The notes beneath the pieces were generated by a model, which saw only the letters and a list, made by a program, of their open reading frames with translations, searched no databases and had not been told where the DNA came from. From the IMG/VR virus record IMGVR_UViG_3300023087_000990, positions 1 to 52,516 of that record: a stretch of 52,516 nt of DNA; one strand, 5' to 3'. The DNA comes from a virus. Below, piece by piece: positions 26,024 to 34,559 of the stretch (position 1 is the first letter of the stretch; every line of letters begins with the position of its first letter). The position numbers and the translations under genes are program-made.

Positions 26024-26854
26024 ATGGTTAAGCTAAAAATTCCACATTTAGAGTGGCACGTTGCTCACGCTTGTAATTTTACGTGCGAAGGGTGCTGCCA
26101 TTTTTCTAATATGGGTCCAACTACTCCTATAAGTTTTGAAGATATAAAAGATTGGTATAATACTTGGGCGCCTAGACTTGCTCCAAAAACTATAGATATA
26201 TTAGGTGGTGAGCCGCTATTGAACAAACGTATTGTAGATATTGTAGAACTAACAAGAAACAAATGGGACGATCCTTATTTAGAAAGACTTGACATAACCA
26301 CTAATGGTGTGCTATTATATAAGTATCCTGATTTGCCTAAAGTGCTTAGTGACAATAATTGTGGTTTAAAAATATCAAAGCATGGAACAAACACTGAGTA
26401 TAATGAGCTTTGGAAAAGCATAGAAAGTATTGCATTAGAATGGAAAGAGAAATATAATATTAATGTAGACTTTTGGAAATCAGACGTTGTGTGGTTTGAG
26501 ATGTACAAAGGGTTTGGCAATAGCATGGAACCTTTTGAAGATAATAACCCAGAAGAAAGTTGGAATAATTGTGTAACAGGACAAGATTGTTTTCAAATAC
26601 ATGAAGGCAATATTTACAAATGCGCACCGCTTGCATACTTACCGATGACAGGACAAATGTATAATTTGTCAGATAAATGGGATCATTATTTAACTTACAA
26701 ACCAATTACACCAAATTGTACAGATAAAGAATTAGAAGATTTCTTTAATCGTAAAGCAGAAAGTTATTGTGGAATGTGTCCTAAGAATCCAAAAATTTTA
26801 AATAGAAAAAATGATCCACGCCTATCAAAAATACATTACGAGGAAATAAAATGA
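26024..26854 (+). CDS. Radical SAM protein with C-terminal SPASM-like cysteines
   Basis: A 276-residue protein; the ATG at 26024 is chosen by the promoter spacing, with alternatives at 26018 (ATG) and 25997 (GTG). CNFTCEGC is at residues 17-24, followed by another Cys (CCHF), and LGGEPLLN follows. The C-terminus has NCVTGQDCFQIHEGNIYKCA, NCTDKE and CGMCPKNPK, the subfamily also seen at 24271 and 29470. It leads an operon with a glycosyltransferase-like gene, another radical-SAM gene and an oxygenase. Confidence 0.87.
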   Translation: MVKLKIPHLEWHVAHACNFTCEGCCHFSNMGPTTPISFEDIKDWYNTWAPRLAPKTIDILGGEPLLNKRIVDIVELTRNKWDDPYLERLDITTNGVLLYKYPDLPKVLSDNNCGLKISKHGTNTEYNELWKSIESIALEWKEKYNINVDFWKSDVVWFEMYKGFGNSMEPFEDNNPEESWNNCVTGQDCFQIHEGNIYKCAPLAYLPMTGQMYNLSDKWDHYLTYKPITPNCTDKELEDFFNRKAESYCGMCPKNPKILNRKNDPRLSKIHYEEIK

Positions 26855-28107
26855 AAAAAGGTAAAATTATTATTATGGAATGGATGTGTGACTACAACTA
26901 TTTCGACGATGAAACTTTTGCACCTGTTAGGGAAGCATTGGTTAAAAGAGATTTAGATCAAGCAGCAGCCGAAGGATGTAATACAGTTTTAGGCATTTTA
27001 TTTTTAGACGGGTTTTTGCCTATTAAAGACAAACAAGCATTTATTGATTATATTCAAGAATTAAAAGATTATGCTGAATCTGTTGGAATAACTGATATGA
27101 GACTTGCAAGCGGCCACGGCGAAGACTTTGAAGGCTTGCCTGTGCCACATTACTTTTTTGACAATGTATTTAGAATCACATTTAATGCATACAGAAACTT
27201 GATGGATCGACTGCCTCAGTCTTGGGATACTTCACAGACTAGAGCATTGATGCTAGGTGGTATGCCTGATCGCTGCAATCGAATTGGATTGCTTGCTAGA
27301 TTTTACGATGAAGGTATGGTAGGTAAGGATCTTGAGTGGAGTTTCTTTCCACCTTGGGCACCATTGGATCAGCAGTGGTGCAGAGACTATATGCGAGAAA
27401 CTTTTCCAGATTGGACAGACGAAAAGTATGAAAAGTTTCTTAAAGATTGTGAAAAAAGATTTGACGATAGATACTTAACTTGTATGCCTTGGTATGGAAA
27501 TTATACTACAGAAGAATTTGACGAGCCTTGGTATACAGTTAGAGATACTGAGTGGGTTCATAATCCTACGCTAATTGATATTGGTGTTTACGAAAATTGT
27601 TTGTTTGACGTAGTAGCAGAAGGTCCTAATTATTGGGGCACTGGTAATTATCAATTTTTAACAGAAAAGATATGGCGTCCTATTATGCATAGACGTCCTT
27701 TTATACTTGCAGGTTGGCCCGGACAATGGGAGTATTTAGAAAGATTAGGTTATAAAACATTCAAAGAATATTTGCCAATACCTGATTACGGAATGATAGA
27801 AGATGACGAAGAACGTATGGCGGCAGTAGTAGAAAATACAAAATATCTGCTAACACATAGAGAGCATGATGAAAAAATTCGTGAAGATGTAGAATACAAT
27901 TATAACTTAATACTGCAAAAAAATGAATACCAGAAAAAAATGTGGCGTCATTGGCACGATGACTTAGGAATCGATTGGTGGCAATTAGAAAAATTTATTG
28001 TTAACAGAATCGGTTATTCGGATATTATTATACCTGTTCCTGAAGAGTTTTTGCCAGAACGTATTGAAGGTAGAGATAGAGTTTATGGAGGTGGCGGCGC
28101 AACGTGA
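26851..28107 (+). CDS. Glycosyltransferase-like protein (GT10-like C-terminal block)
   Basis: A 418-residue protein with GAGGAAATAAA before its ATG and ATGA coupling. The C-terminal half has NYQFLTEKIWRPIMHRRPFILAGWPG and LERLGYKTF. This resembles the acceptor/donor block of alpha-fucosyltransferase-like GT10 proteins (TEK-x-x-x-P-x-x-x-x-x-PF) and the protein at 41438. The N-terminal third begins with an IIIMEWMCDYNYFDD stretch and is not recognised. Likely transfers a sugar in envelope or virion glycan synthesis; donor unknown. Confidence 0.6.
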   Translation: MKKGKIIIMEWMCDYNYFDDETFAPVREALVKRDLDQAAAEGCNTVLGILFLDGFLPIKDKQAFIDYIQELKDYAESVGITDMRLASGHGEDFEGLPVPHYFFDNVFRITFNAYRNLMDRLPQSWDTSQTRALMLGGMPDRCNRIGLLARFYDEGMVGKDLEWSFFPPWAPLDQQWCRDYMRETFPDWTDEKYEKFLKDCEKRFDDRYLTCMPWYGNYTTEEFDEPWYTVRDTEWVHNPTLIDIGVYENCLFDVVAEGPNYWGTGNYQFLTEKIWRPIMHRRPFILAGWPGQWEYLERLGYKTFKEYLPIPDYGMIEDDEERMAAVVENTKYLLTHREHDEKIREDVEYNYNLILQKNEYQKKMWRHWHDDLGIDWWQLEKFIVNRIGYSDIIIPVPEEFLPERIEGRDRVYGGGGAT

Positions 28108-29021
28108 AGAAATGTTCTGCATTTTGGAAGCATACTAATGTAAGAGGCGATAACAGAGTATTTCCTTGTTGTCGTTTTAAAAAGCCTGTTGACACCTTTA
28201 AAGGTAGTTTGGAGGATATTCTTATATCAGATGTATACGAAGAACTTAGGAATACTGATGTATCTAAAATGCCTGAGTGTGCTAAGTGTATGTACGAAGA
28301 ACACAAAGGAAGAAAAAGTTTACGACAAAAATTTAACGAAGCATATGATACTGATACAGTAGGGTTAGAATATTTAGAAATTGGGTTTGACAATATATGT
28401 AATCTAACCTGTGACGGTTGTTGGGGAGAGTTTAGTAGTGCGTGGAGTAAAAAACTCAATCCTGATGCGCCTAAAAGTCTACATTATACAAGTATTGATG
28501 AAATTACTTCAGTTCCAGATACAATAAAAAAAGTAGTATTTTTAGGTGGTGAACCGTTAATGACTTCACGCCACGAAAAGTTTTTAAATTTAGTAAAAGA
28601 TCCTAGCAAAGTTGAAATAACTTATAACACTAACGCAACATTTATGTTATCTGAGCAACTTATAAGTTTATTAAAACAGTTCAAAAATGTACATTTTATT
28701 GTTAGTATTGATGGATATAAAGAGCTAAATGAAAAAGTTCGTAGCGGAACAAAATGGATCGATGTATTAAACTTTATTGAACAAGTAAAAGATAATAATT
28801 TTTCGATGAGTATTAATAGTGTGTTACATTTAAACAACTGGCACGGAATGCCCGAGCTAGAAAGTTTTGTAAAAACCTTAAATGTTGATTGGGAATTAAA
28901 TATATTAACTTATCCTTTACATCTAGATGTTAAAAATTATAGTGACAAAGAAGAAGTAAAAACAATTATTAACGCTACAAATATACCAAACAAAGAATAT
29001 GTCCTCAACCATTTATCATAA
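28104..29021 (+). CDS. Radical SAM protein with N-terminal cysteine (twitch-like) domain
   Basis: A 305-residue protein that starts at a GTG overlapping the upstream stop (GTGA), with a strong GGAGGTG upstream. C4 and C22-C23 (FPCCRF), ECAKCMYE and KSLRQK form the N-terminal cysteine region. CNLTCDGC is at residues 99-106 and FLGGEPLM follows. It is the shortest of the five, ending soon after the radical-SAM barrel. Closest in layout to the protein at 20461. Confidence 0.87.
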   Translation: MKKCSAFWKHTNVRGDNRVFPCCRFKKPVDTFKGSLEDILISDVYEELRNTDVSKMPECAKCMYEEHKGRKSLRQKFNEAYDTDTVGLEYLEIGFDNICNLTCDGCWGEFSSAWSKKLNPDAPKSLHYTSIDEITSVPDTIKKVVFLGGEPLMTSRHEKFLNLVKDPSKVEITYNTNATFMLSEQLISLLKQFKNVHFIVSIDGYKELNEKVRSGTKWIDVLNFIEQVKDNNFSMSINSVLHLNNWHGMPELESFVKTLNVDWELNILTYPLHLDVKNYSDKEEVKTIINATNIPNKEYVLNHLS

Positions 29022-29499
29022 TATACAACAGATTGCTACACAAGAGGCAAAGTCTATCGAAAACTTATTACAGCATTTTACAAATGTAATTGAAGTTGAC
29101 GATAGCCCAGACTTAACGGATATCCATCCGCGTGATCGTAATGATATTAATTTAAATTTTATAGTTGTAGATGACACGCTATTTCCAAAAACTTATAAAT
29201 TATTAAAAACAATACCAGAATTTATTGATGCAAACATAATCGGGTTTGGGCCACAGTCTCAATTATATCCACATGTTGATACTGTAGAATTAGAACCGTA
29301 TGCAGAAATAGATTGGCTTAGTGTGTATATAGGATTGTTTGTTCCTAGTTACGATGCAGATAAAGTTGGAGTTAAAGTAGGAAAAACTGTTTACAATCAT
29401 AAAAATACTATTATCTTTGATACACAAATTCCTCATAGTGCTTGGAACTGGACAGACGACTGGTGGGTGTCAATTAGAATTGCTGTCAGAAAGTGTTAG
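28999..29499 (+). CDS. AspH-like Fe/2OG oxygenase, compact
   Basis: A 166-residue protein overlapping the radical-SAM gene by 23 bases. GFGPQSQLYPHVDTVELEP supplies HxD, KNTIIFDTQIPHSAWNWTDD the distal His, and WWVSIRIAVRK the 2OG-binding Arg, the same set as at 19239. Its 3' end overlaps the convergent gene at 29470 by 30 bases, the longest such overlap in the window. Confidence 0.72.
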   Translation: MSSTIYHNIQQIATQEAKSIENLLQHFTNVIEVDDSPDLTDIHPRDRNDINLNFIVVDDTLFPKTYKLLKTIPEFIDANIIGFGPQSQLYPHVDTVELEPYAEIDWLSVYIGLFVPSYDADKVGVKVGKTVYNHKNTIIFDTQIPHSAWNWTDDWWVSIRIAVRKC

Positions 29500-30333
29500 T
29501 ACTTTAATCTTTTTAGTTTTAGAAACTTCTGGAAGTGTAATTTTTTCAGCCCATGGACAAAAAGCACATTGTGATTGTGGCTCTAATCTAGTTTTAACCC
29601 ACTCGTTAAATTCGTCAATTGTACAACCTAAATCTGCACTTGCTAAGTCTTTGTACTTTCCGTCTATCTGAAAAGTTTTTGATAATTGTGGCAATATTGC
29701 TTGTCTAGCACATCTATAAAATCTTCCTTCTAAGAAGTACATACATTCTGAAGCAATACATTTTTTATGTGACTCTTTTGGATCATAAAGTTTATCCCAA
29801 GTAAGTTTCTGTCCTGGTTTTGCAATTAAGCTCTCTTTATAAAACAACCAAGACTCGCTTATTTTCCCCATATACTTTCCATCTAGTGAAAGTTCGTAAT
29901 GCCATACTGCGTCTTCGTGTGAATCGTCAAAATACTTTTTCCACGTAATCTTAGGAAAATTGTTATTAAACCAAGCAAGTGTACAACTCAAATCTTTAGG
30001 TGAATGTGCAGATATTTCTAAACGCCAATTTCTTTCTGGCCAGTCACTGGGAATTCTGTCCAAGTTTCTTCCATTTGTAACTATCCATTTATTATCATGA
30101 TTAGGCCAAACAGTTTCTACTTGTTTCATCCAATCATTCAGATACGGATTAGTAGTAGGCTCACCACCTAAGATTGTTATCCAGTCAAAGTAAACTTTGT
30201 CTTTTAATTTATACAAATCTTCATGTGGCTTAAAATGTCCGCCCCAATTTAAGTTATTGTAGGTAAAACAACTATCACAGCCAATGTCGCATGTATGACT
30301 GATGTACAAACTAAGTTCCGGTAATATAATCAT
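29470..30333 (-). CDS. Radical SAM protein with C-terminal SPASM-like cysteines
   Basis: A 287-residue protein that forms a single-gene minus-strand unit. CDIGCDSC is at residues 15-22 and ILGGEPTTN follows. The end has KKCIASECMYFLEGRFYRCA, GCTIDE and QCAFCPW, matching the subfamily at 24271 and 26024. The late-like motif GTTAAATA lies 7 bases before the ATG and no ribosome-binding site is visible. Confidence 0.87.
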   Translation of the reverse strand: MIILPELSLYISHTCDIGCDSCFTYNNLNWGGHFKPHEDLYKLKDKVYFDWITILGGEPTTNPYLNDWMKQVETVWPNHDNKWIVTNGRNLDRIPSDWPERNWRLEISAHSPKDLSCTLAWFNNNFPKITWKKYFDDSHEDAVWHYELSLDGKYMGKISESWLFYKESLIAKPGQKLTWDKLYDPKESHKKCIASECMYFLEGRFYRCARQAILPQLSKTFQIDGKYKDLASADLGCTIDEFNEWVKTRLEPQSQCAFCPWAEKITLPEVSKTKKIKVLTLSDSNSN

Positions 30334-30340
30334 TATTACA

Positions 30341-30385
30341 TATTTAACCAGGACTAGTCTTTTTTACTGTAGAGATGATTAAATA
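30341..30385. promoter_or_regulatory. Divergent late-promoter-like motifs
   Basis: On the minus strand GTTAAATA (30341-30348) is 7 bases before the ATG at 30333. On the plus strand ATTAAATA (30378-30385) precedes a short leader with AAAGGAG before the TTG at 30415. So one side is nearly leaderless and the other has a conventional ribosome-binding site. Confidence 0.55.
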
Positions 30386-30414
30386 CATTAATATTAGCAG
30401 TAAAGGAGAACGAA

Positions 30415-31491
30415 TTGAAGGTAACTGAAATACCAGGGCTTGGGTCATTTGGGCATTATATTGACGATGTTGACTTTGATAATTTGTCTCGAGAAGAATG
30501 GTTTGAAATTGGTAAATTACATTTAAAAGGTTTAGTAACAATACTTAGAAATGTAAAAATTTCTAGAGATGACTACGTAGATAGAATAAGACAATGGGGG
30601 CCGGGAAAAGGAACACGTAATTCAAGAGCACATTTTAAAATGAAATATGGAGAAGATTTTGATCCAAAAGATGAAGGTGCTTTTGACAAATTTAATGTAA
30701 GTGAAGAAGATAGAAAATATTTAATTTTTAAAAGACATTTTGTTGATAAGACAGAAGGTGGAAACTTTCTTACTCGTGTTAGTGGAGAAAAAGATGCTGA
30801 CGGTAATTCACTAGGTGCGTTTTCTGATGGTGAGTTGCTTTGGCATAGTAATGAGTCGAGCGAATTAACTTTTGCTCCTGAAGTAGCATTATTAGGTTTT
30901 CAACACATGAAAGGCAGTAGTACCGGATTTGTACAAAGCGTTGATTTATATCATTCATTTAGTGAAAGTTTCCGTAGTGAGTTAGACGAAATGGTTATAA
31001 TTCACGAATATATTCCAGGCGGCATCAACGACAGAGAACTTACTGATCCTAATTTAGCTCATGTTCTTAGAATGGAATTTTGTCAATTTGATGGCGCAGA
31101 AGTTCCTATGGTACTAACAAGTCCAGGAGGTAATAAAGGATTACATTATACTACAAATACTGCAACAGGTATAAAAGGAATGAGTAAACAAGAATCAGAT
31201 AAGATTTTTAAAATTATCGATGAAGCATTGTTTACAGAAAAATATGTTTATGACCACAAATATGAATCAGACAGCGACTTATGTTTATTTGACAATAGTG
31301 TTACATTACATAGACGCAAAGATCCAGGACATCCTAACAGATTAGCATATAGAATACAATATGATCCTTCTAATTTACTAGATAGTCCGTGGTATCCGTA
31401 CAATCACTTTCCTGAATATGCAGAAAAATATAAACAACAAACACACGAACTTATAGAACTTACTGGTCTTAAGGATTTTAAACTACCATAA
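30415..31491 (+). CDS. TauD/TfdA-family dioxygenase-like protein with altered iron motif
   Basis: A 358-residue protein starting with TTG, supported by AAAGGAG 7 bases upstream. The N-terminal EIPGLGSFGHYI and GLVTILRNV, and the C-terminal CLFDNSVTLHRRKDPGHPNRLAYRIQYD, fit the TauD fold with distal His at 299 and Arg after it. The first iron motif, normally WHTD, reads WHSNES at residues 143-148, so the Asp ligand is replaced by Asn146 with Glu147 next to it. It could use Glu147, be inactive, or do different chemistry. It leads the last operon of the island. Confidence 0.78.
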   Translation: MKVTEIPGLGSFGHYIDDVDFDNLSREEWFEIGKLHLKGLVTILRNVKISRDDYVDRIRQWGPGKGTRNSRAHFKMKYGEDFDPKDEGAFDKFNVSEEDRKYLIFKRHFVDKTEGGNFLTRVSGEKDADGNSLGAFSDGELLWHSNESSELTFAPEVALLGFQHMKGSSTGFVQSVDLYHSFSESFRSELDEMVIIHEYIPGGINDRELTDPNLAHVLRMEFCQFDGAEVPMVLTSPGGNKGLHYTTNTATGIKGMSKQESDKIFKIIDEALFTEKYVYDHKYESDSDLCLFDNSVTLHRRKDPGHPNRLAYRIQYDPSNLLDSPWYPYNHFPEYAEKYKQQTHELIELTGLKDFKLP

Positions 31492-33407
31492 TGAAAAAAC
31501 GAGTATACCTATTTCAAGTGAACTACCAAATGGGTCACGGACAATATACTAGTCTGTGGCTTCCGTATAGCGTTGCGTCTGTATGGACATATGTAAATCA
31601 GTTTAAAGAAATACAAGATAACTTTGAAGTACAAGAATGCATTTTTATGCGTGAAGAATTTGAAGATGTATTAGCTAGATTAGATAATCCTGAGTTATGC
31701 TTGTTTAGTCACTACTTGTGGAATGATAACTATAATTTAGAATTAGCAAAGCGCATCAAAAATAAATGGCCCGAATGTATAATTATATTCGGTGGTCCGC
31801 AGGTTGATGAAATAGGGTTTAACTTTACAATGGCAAATCCTTTTGTAGACAGTATTGTAATTAATGAAGGTGAAGTAAGTCTGCATCATTTGCTAAACGA
31901 TTATTTAAAAGATGATCTACGTCCGATTTATCAAATTGTAAAAAGAGTAGATCCAGCTGGGTTGCCTAGTCCTTTTGTTGACGGAGATATTTTACAAAAA
32001 GTGGTAGATGACAATCCGGGCATCAAATGGGCAACTTGTTTAGAGACAAATAGAGGTTGTCCTTTTAAGTGTAGTTTTTGTGATTGGGGAAGTTTAACGC
32101 AATCAAAAATTAAACAATTTGATCTTACAAAGGTTTACAGAGAATGGGACTGGATTGTTAATAACGGTATCGAATATGTACATATTGCAGATGCTAATTT
32201 TGGTGTATTCTATGACAGAGACAAAGAAATAGTTGATTACATAGTCAAAAAGAAAAAAGAAACAGACTATCCGCACAATGTAAGTGCTACATGGTACAAA
32301 AACAGTGCAGCAAAAATGATTGGACTTGCAAAAATACTCGAAGAAGTAAATCTTAATAAAGGATTTACGCTAAGTGTTCAAAGTATGAATGAAGAAACTC
32401 TTGAGTCTATTGAACGTAAAAATATGGAAATGTCTAAACTAGCAGATATGTATGCAGAATGTGACAAGCAAGATGTTGCATACTATACTGAATTTATTTT
32501 AGGATTACCTTTTGAAACAAGACAAACTTGGCGCGAAGGATTATGTGCTGCTATAGAAGCAGGATGTCATTTCTTTATTGATGTGCATCCTTTAGAAGTT
32601 TTAAAGAACAGTAGATTTGCAAAACAAGTAACAGAGTTTAATTACGAAGTGTTTAAGTTTACAGTTGTAATGCCTAATCAAATATCACGTATTCCTGAAA
32701 TGCACAATTATGTTATTGCTAGTGAGTTTATGTCAAGGCAAGACTATATTGATAGTTGGATGTGGGCATGGAATGTGTTACATTTCCATCATTATGCGTG
32801 GACACAAGGAATAGCAAAATTTGCACGTAATCACTTAGGTATTTCTTACTTAGACTTTTATGAAGACTTGCTTGAAAATTGCATTAAAAAAGATGAGTTC
32901 TTGAATATGCTATATGAGCAACAAGAGCATCAATTAAAAGACTTTTTCTGGAATACAGAAAGTGATGTTGTATTTGATAACGATAATGTGATTGTTGTAC
33001 TAAATCAAATCGAATGGCACAAAAATAGAGAGCGAGTACTTGATACTATACAAACATGGGCTAGAGAATATCTAAAAGACTTACCAAACGATCTAGTGGA
33101 AGAAGTACTTAAATTTTCTGAACTGTATCTTGTTAACAAAGAAAGAGTTGTTGACATATCCGGAGATTTCAGCTATAATATAAATGAAGTTTGTAATGAA
33201 GGTGCTACATTAATTAAAGAAGATGTGTCGTATACATTTAAAAATAAGTTAACTTGGGTAGATGATAAAGACTTTAAAGATAAACTGTTTTATAAAAATA
33301 GAAACGGATTTAGCATCCTAAAAGTGGAAAGACAAAATAATGCCGGAATACGTAAAGACAATAAAAAACTTTTGGAAACAAGAATTAGCCAGCCACAAGT
33401 ATGCTAG
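31491..33407 (+). CDS. Cobalamin-binding-type radical SAM protein
   Basis: A 638-residue protein, much longer than the other radical-SAM members. The first 150 residues have the B12-binding-domain layout (LCLFSHYLWNDNYN, then IIIFGGPQVDEI and VDSIVINEGE), and CPFKCSFC is at residues 190-197. This is the class B architecture used for C-methylation at unactivated carbons and for some ring contractions and rearrangements. The B12 domain lacks an obvious DxHxxG, as in many members. About 200 extra C-terminal residues are unrecognised. The TAATG start couples it to the TauD-like gene. Confidence 0.85.
   Translation: MKKRVYLFQVNYQMGHGQYTSLWLPYSVASVWTYVNQFKEIQDNFEVQECIFMREEFEDVLARLDNPELCLFSHYLWNDNYNLELAKRIKNKWPECIIIFGGPQVDEIGFNFTMANPFVDSIVINEGEVSLHHLLNDYLKDDLRPIYQIVKRVDPAGLPSPFVDGDILQKVVDDNPGIKWATCLETNRGCPFKCSFCDWGSLTQSKIKQFDLTKVYREWDWIVNNGIEYVHIADANFGVFYDRDKEIVDYIVKKKKETDYPHNVSATWYKNSAAKMIGLAKILEEVNLNKGFTLSVQSMNEETLESIERKNMEMSKLADMYAECDKQDVAYYTEFILGLPFETRQTWREGLCAAIEAGCHFFIDVHPLEVLKNSRFAKQVTEFNYEVFKFTVVMPNQISRIPEMHNYVIASEFMSRQDYIDSWMWAWNVLHFHHYAWTQGIAKFARNHLGISYLDFYEDLLENCIKKDEFLNMLYEQQEHQLKDFFWNTESDVVFDNDNVIVVLNQIEWHKNRERVLDTIQTWAREYLKDLPNDLVEEVLKFSELYLVNKERVVDISGDFSYNINEVCNEGATLIKEDVSYTFKNKLTWVDDKDFKDKLFYKNRNGFSILKVERQNNAGIRKDNKKLLETRISQPQVC
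33152..33180 (+). promoter_or_regulatory. Consensus sigma-70 promoter inside a gene
   Basis: TTGACA (33152-33157), a 17-base spacer and TATAAT (33175-33180) match the consensus at 12 of 12 positions, inside the coding region of the cobalamin-type radical-SAM gene and about 160 bases before the gene at 33340. It could give extra transcription of the three downstream genes, or be a chance product of AT-rich codons. Confidence 0.4.
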
Positions 33408-33825
33408 AGTTGTTCCATTTGTTGCCAAAAACTTTGATCATTTAGATAGAGAATATTACAATAAAGATCATTTGTTACAAAGTTTTAATGAAGAACTATC
33501 CTGTGCCGATGAATTTAAAGGCGCCTTAGACGCTGTACAAGCGTCTGTAAGCTGGACTAATATACTACCTAATGTAATACTACCTACGCATAAAGATACC
33601 TTTTATACGCTACGACAGGAGCATAATGTAGAATTAGATGACTGTTTTCGTTATTTAATTTTTTTAGAAGACTGGGTATTTGGACATTATGTAGGTTTTG
33701 AAAAGAAAAACATCACACACTGGAGAGCTGGTGATGTGTGGAAATTTACAGGACATGAAATGCATTACGGAGTAAATGCAAGCAATGTTCCGTTTCATAC
33801 TTGTCAAGTGAGTACGTTTGAATGA
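33340..33825 (+). CDS. AspH-like Fe/2OG oxygenase, compact
   Basis: A 161-residue protein. ILPTHKDTFYTLRQEH supplies HxD, WVFGHYVGFEKK the central strands and FTGHEMHYGVNASNVPFHTCQVSTFE the distal His. The Arg position is less clear. The start lies 68 bases inside the preceding gene, a long overlap, but there is no later in-frame start. It links the B12-type radical-SAM gene with the sugar-nucleotide genes that follow by ATGA. Confidence 0.68.
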   Translation: MPEYVKTIKNFWKQELASHKYARVVPFVAKNFDHLDREYYNKDHLLQSFNEELSCADEFKGALDAVQASVSWTNILPNVILPTHKDTFYTLRQEHNVELDDCFRYLIFLEDWVFGHYVGFEKKNITHWRAGDVWKFTGHEMHYGVNASNVPFHTCQVSTFE

Positions 33826-34559
33826 AATTTGGAATCTTAGGCTACGGATATGTAGGCAAAGCAACACACAAAGGTTTGCTAAAAGATGAAAAGTGCATAG
33901 TGTACGATACTATGTTTGATGTAGATAAAAGTATTATCTACGAAGCAGACACTGTTTTTATATGTATTCCTACAATTACAGATAAAGATATTAATATTAT
34001 TATTGACGAGATTAAAGACCTACAAGAACACAATCCCGATGTGCAAATTGTTATACGCAGTACATTGCCTTTGGGTGCATGTGATAAAATACAAGTAGAA
34101 GTAGGACCTATTATCTATATTCCAGAATTTTTACGTGAACGCTATTGGGATACAGATTGTTTAAAACGTCCTTTAGTTGTAGGCTGTGACGTTGCGAACT
34201 TTTTACCAGACTGGCTACTGGAAGAAGAAATACACGAGTGTTGTACTAACGAAGCAGAGCTAGTAAAGATGTTTGCTAATAACTTTGCTATAATGCGTAT
34301 TGCATTTGCAAACGTATTTTATGATTTATCTGAAAGCGTAGGTGCAGATTATAATGTCGTAAAAGATATGTTTTTTAAAATACAACAAGATCAAACATAC
34401 ATGGAAGTACCAGGACATGACGGTACAAGAGGTTTCGGCGGCAAATGCTTGCCCAAAGACTTAGACTTTCTTATCGAAACATTAGATAAACACAATATAG
34501 ATCAAAATTGGTTTAAGCACATTAGAGAGTTGAACAAGGGATGGAAAGAAAAGTTCTAG
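33822..34559 (+). CDS. Short UDP-glucose/GDP-mannose dehydrogenase-like protein
   Basis: A 245-residue protein. GILGYGYVGKA is the NAD-binding loop, VFICIPT and VIRSTLPLG follow, YIPEFLRER matches the conserved P-E-F-L-R-E-G step, and GFGGKCLPKD carries the catalytic Cys209. It ends soon after that point, so the C-terminal UDP-binding domain of standard 6-dehydrogenases (about 390-430 residues) is missing. Likely function: oxidation of a nucleotide sugar to the uronic acid, perhaps with another protein supplying substrate contacts. Confidence 0.8.
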   Translation: MKFGILGYGYVGKATHKGLLKDEKCIVYDTMFDVDKSIIYEADTVFICIPTITDKDINIIIDEIKDLQEHNPDVQIVIRSTLPLGACDKIQVEVGPIIYIPEFLRERYWDTDCLKRPLVVGCDVANFLPDWLLEEEIHECCTNEAELVKMFANNFAIMRIAFANVFYDLSESVGADYNVVKDMFFKIQQDQTYMEVPGHDGTRGFGGKCLPKDLDFLIETLDKHNIDQNWFKHIRELNKGWKEKF

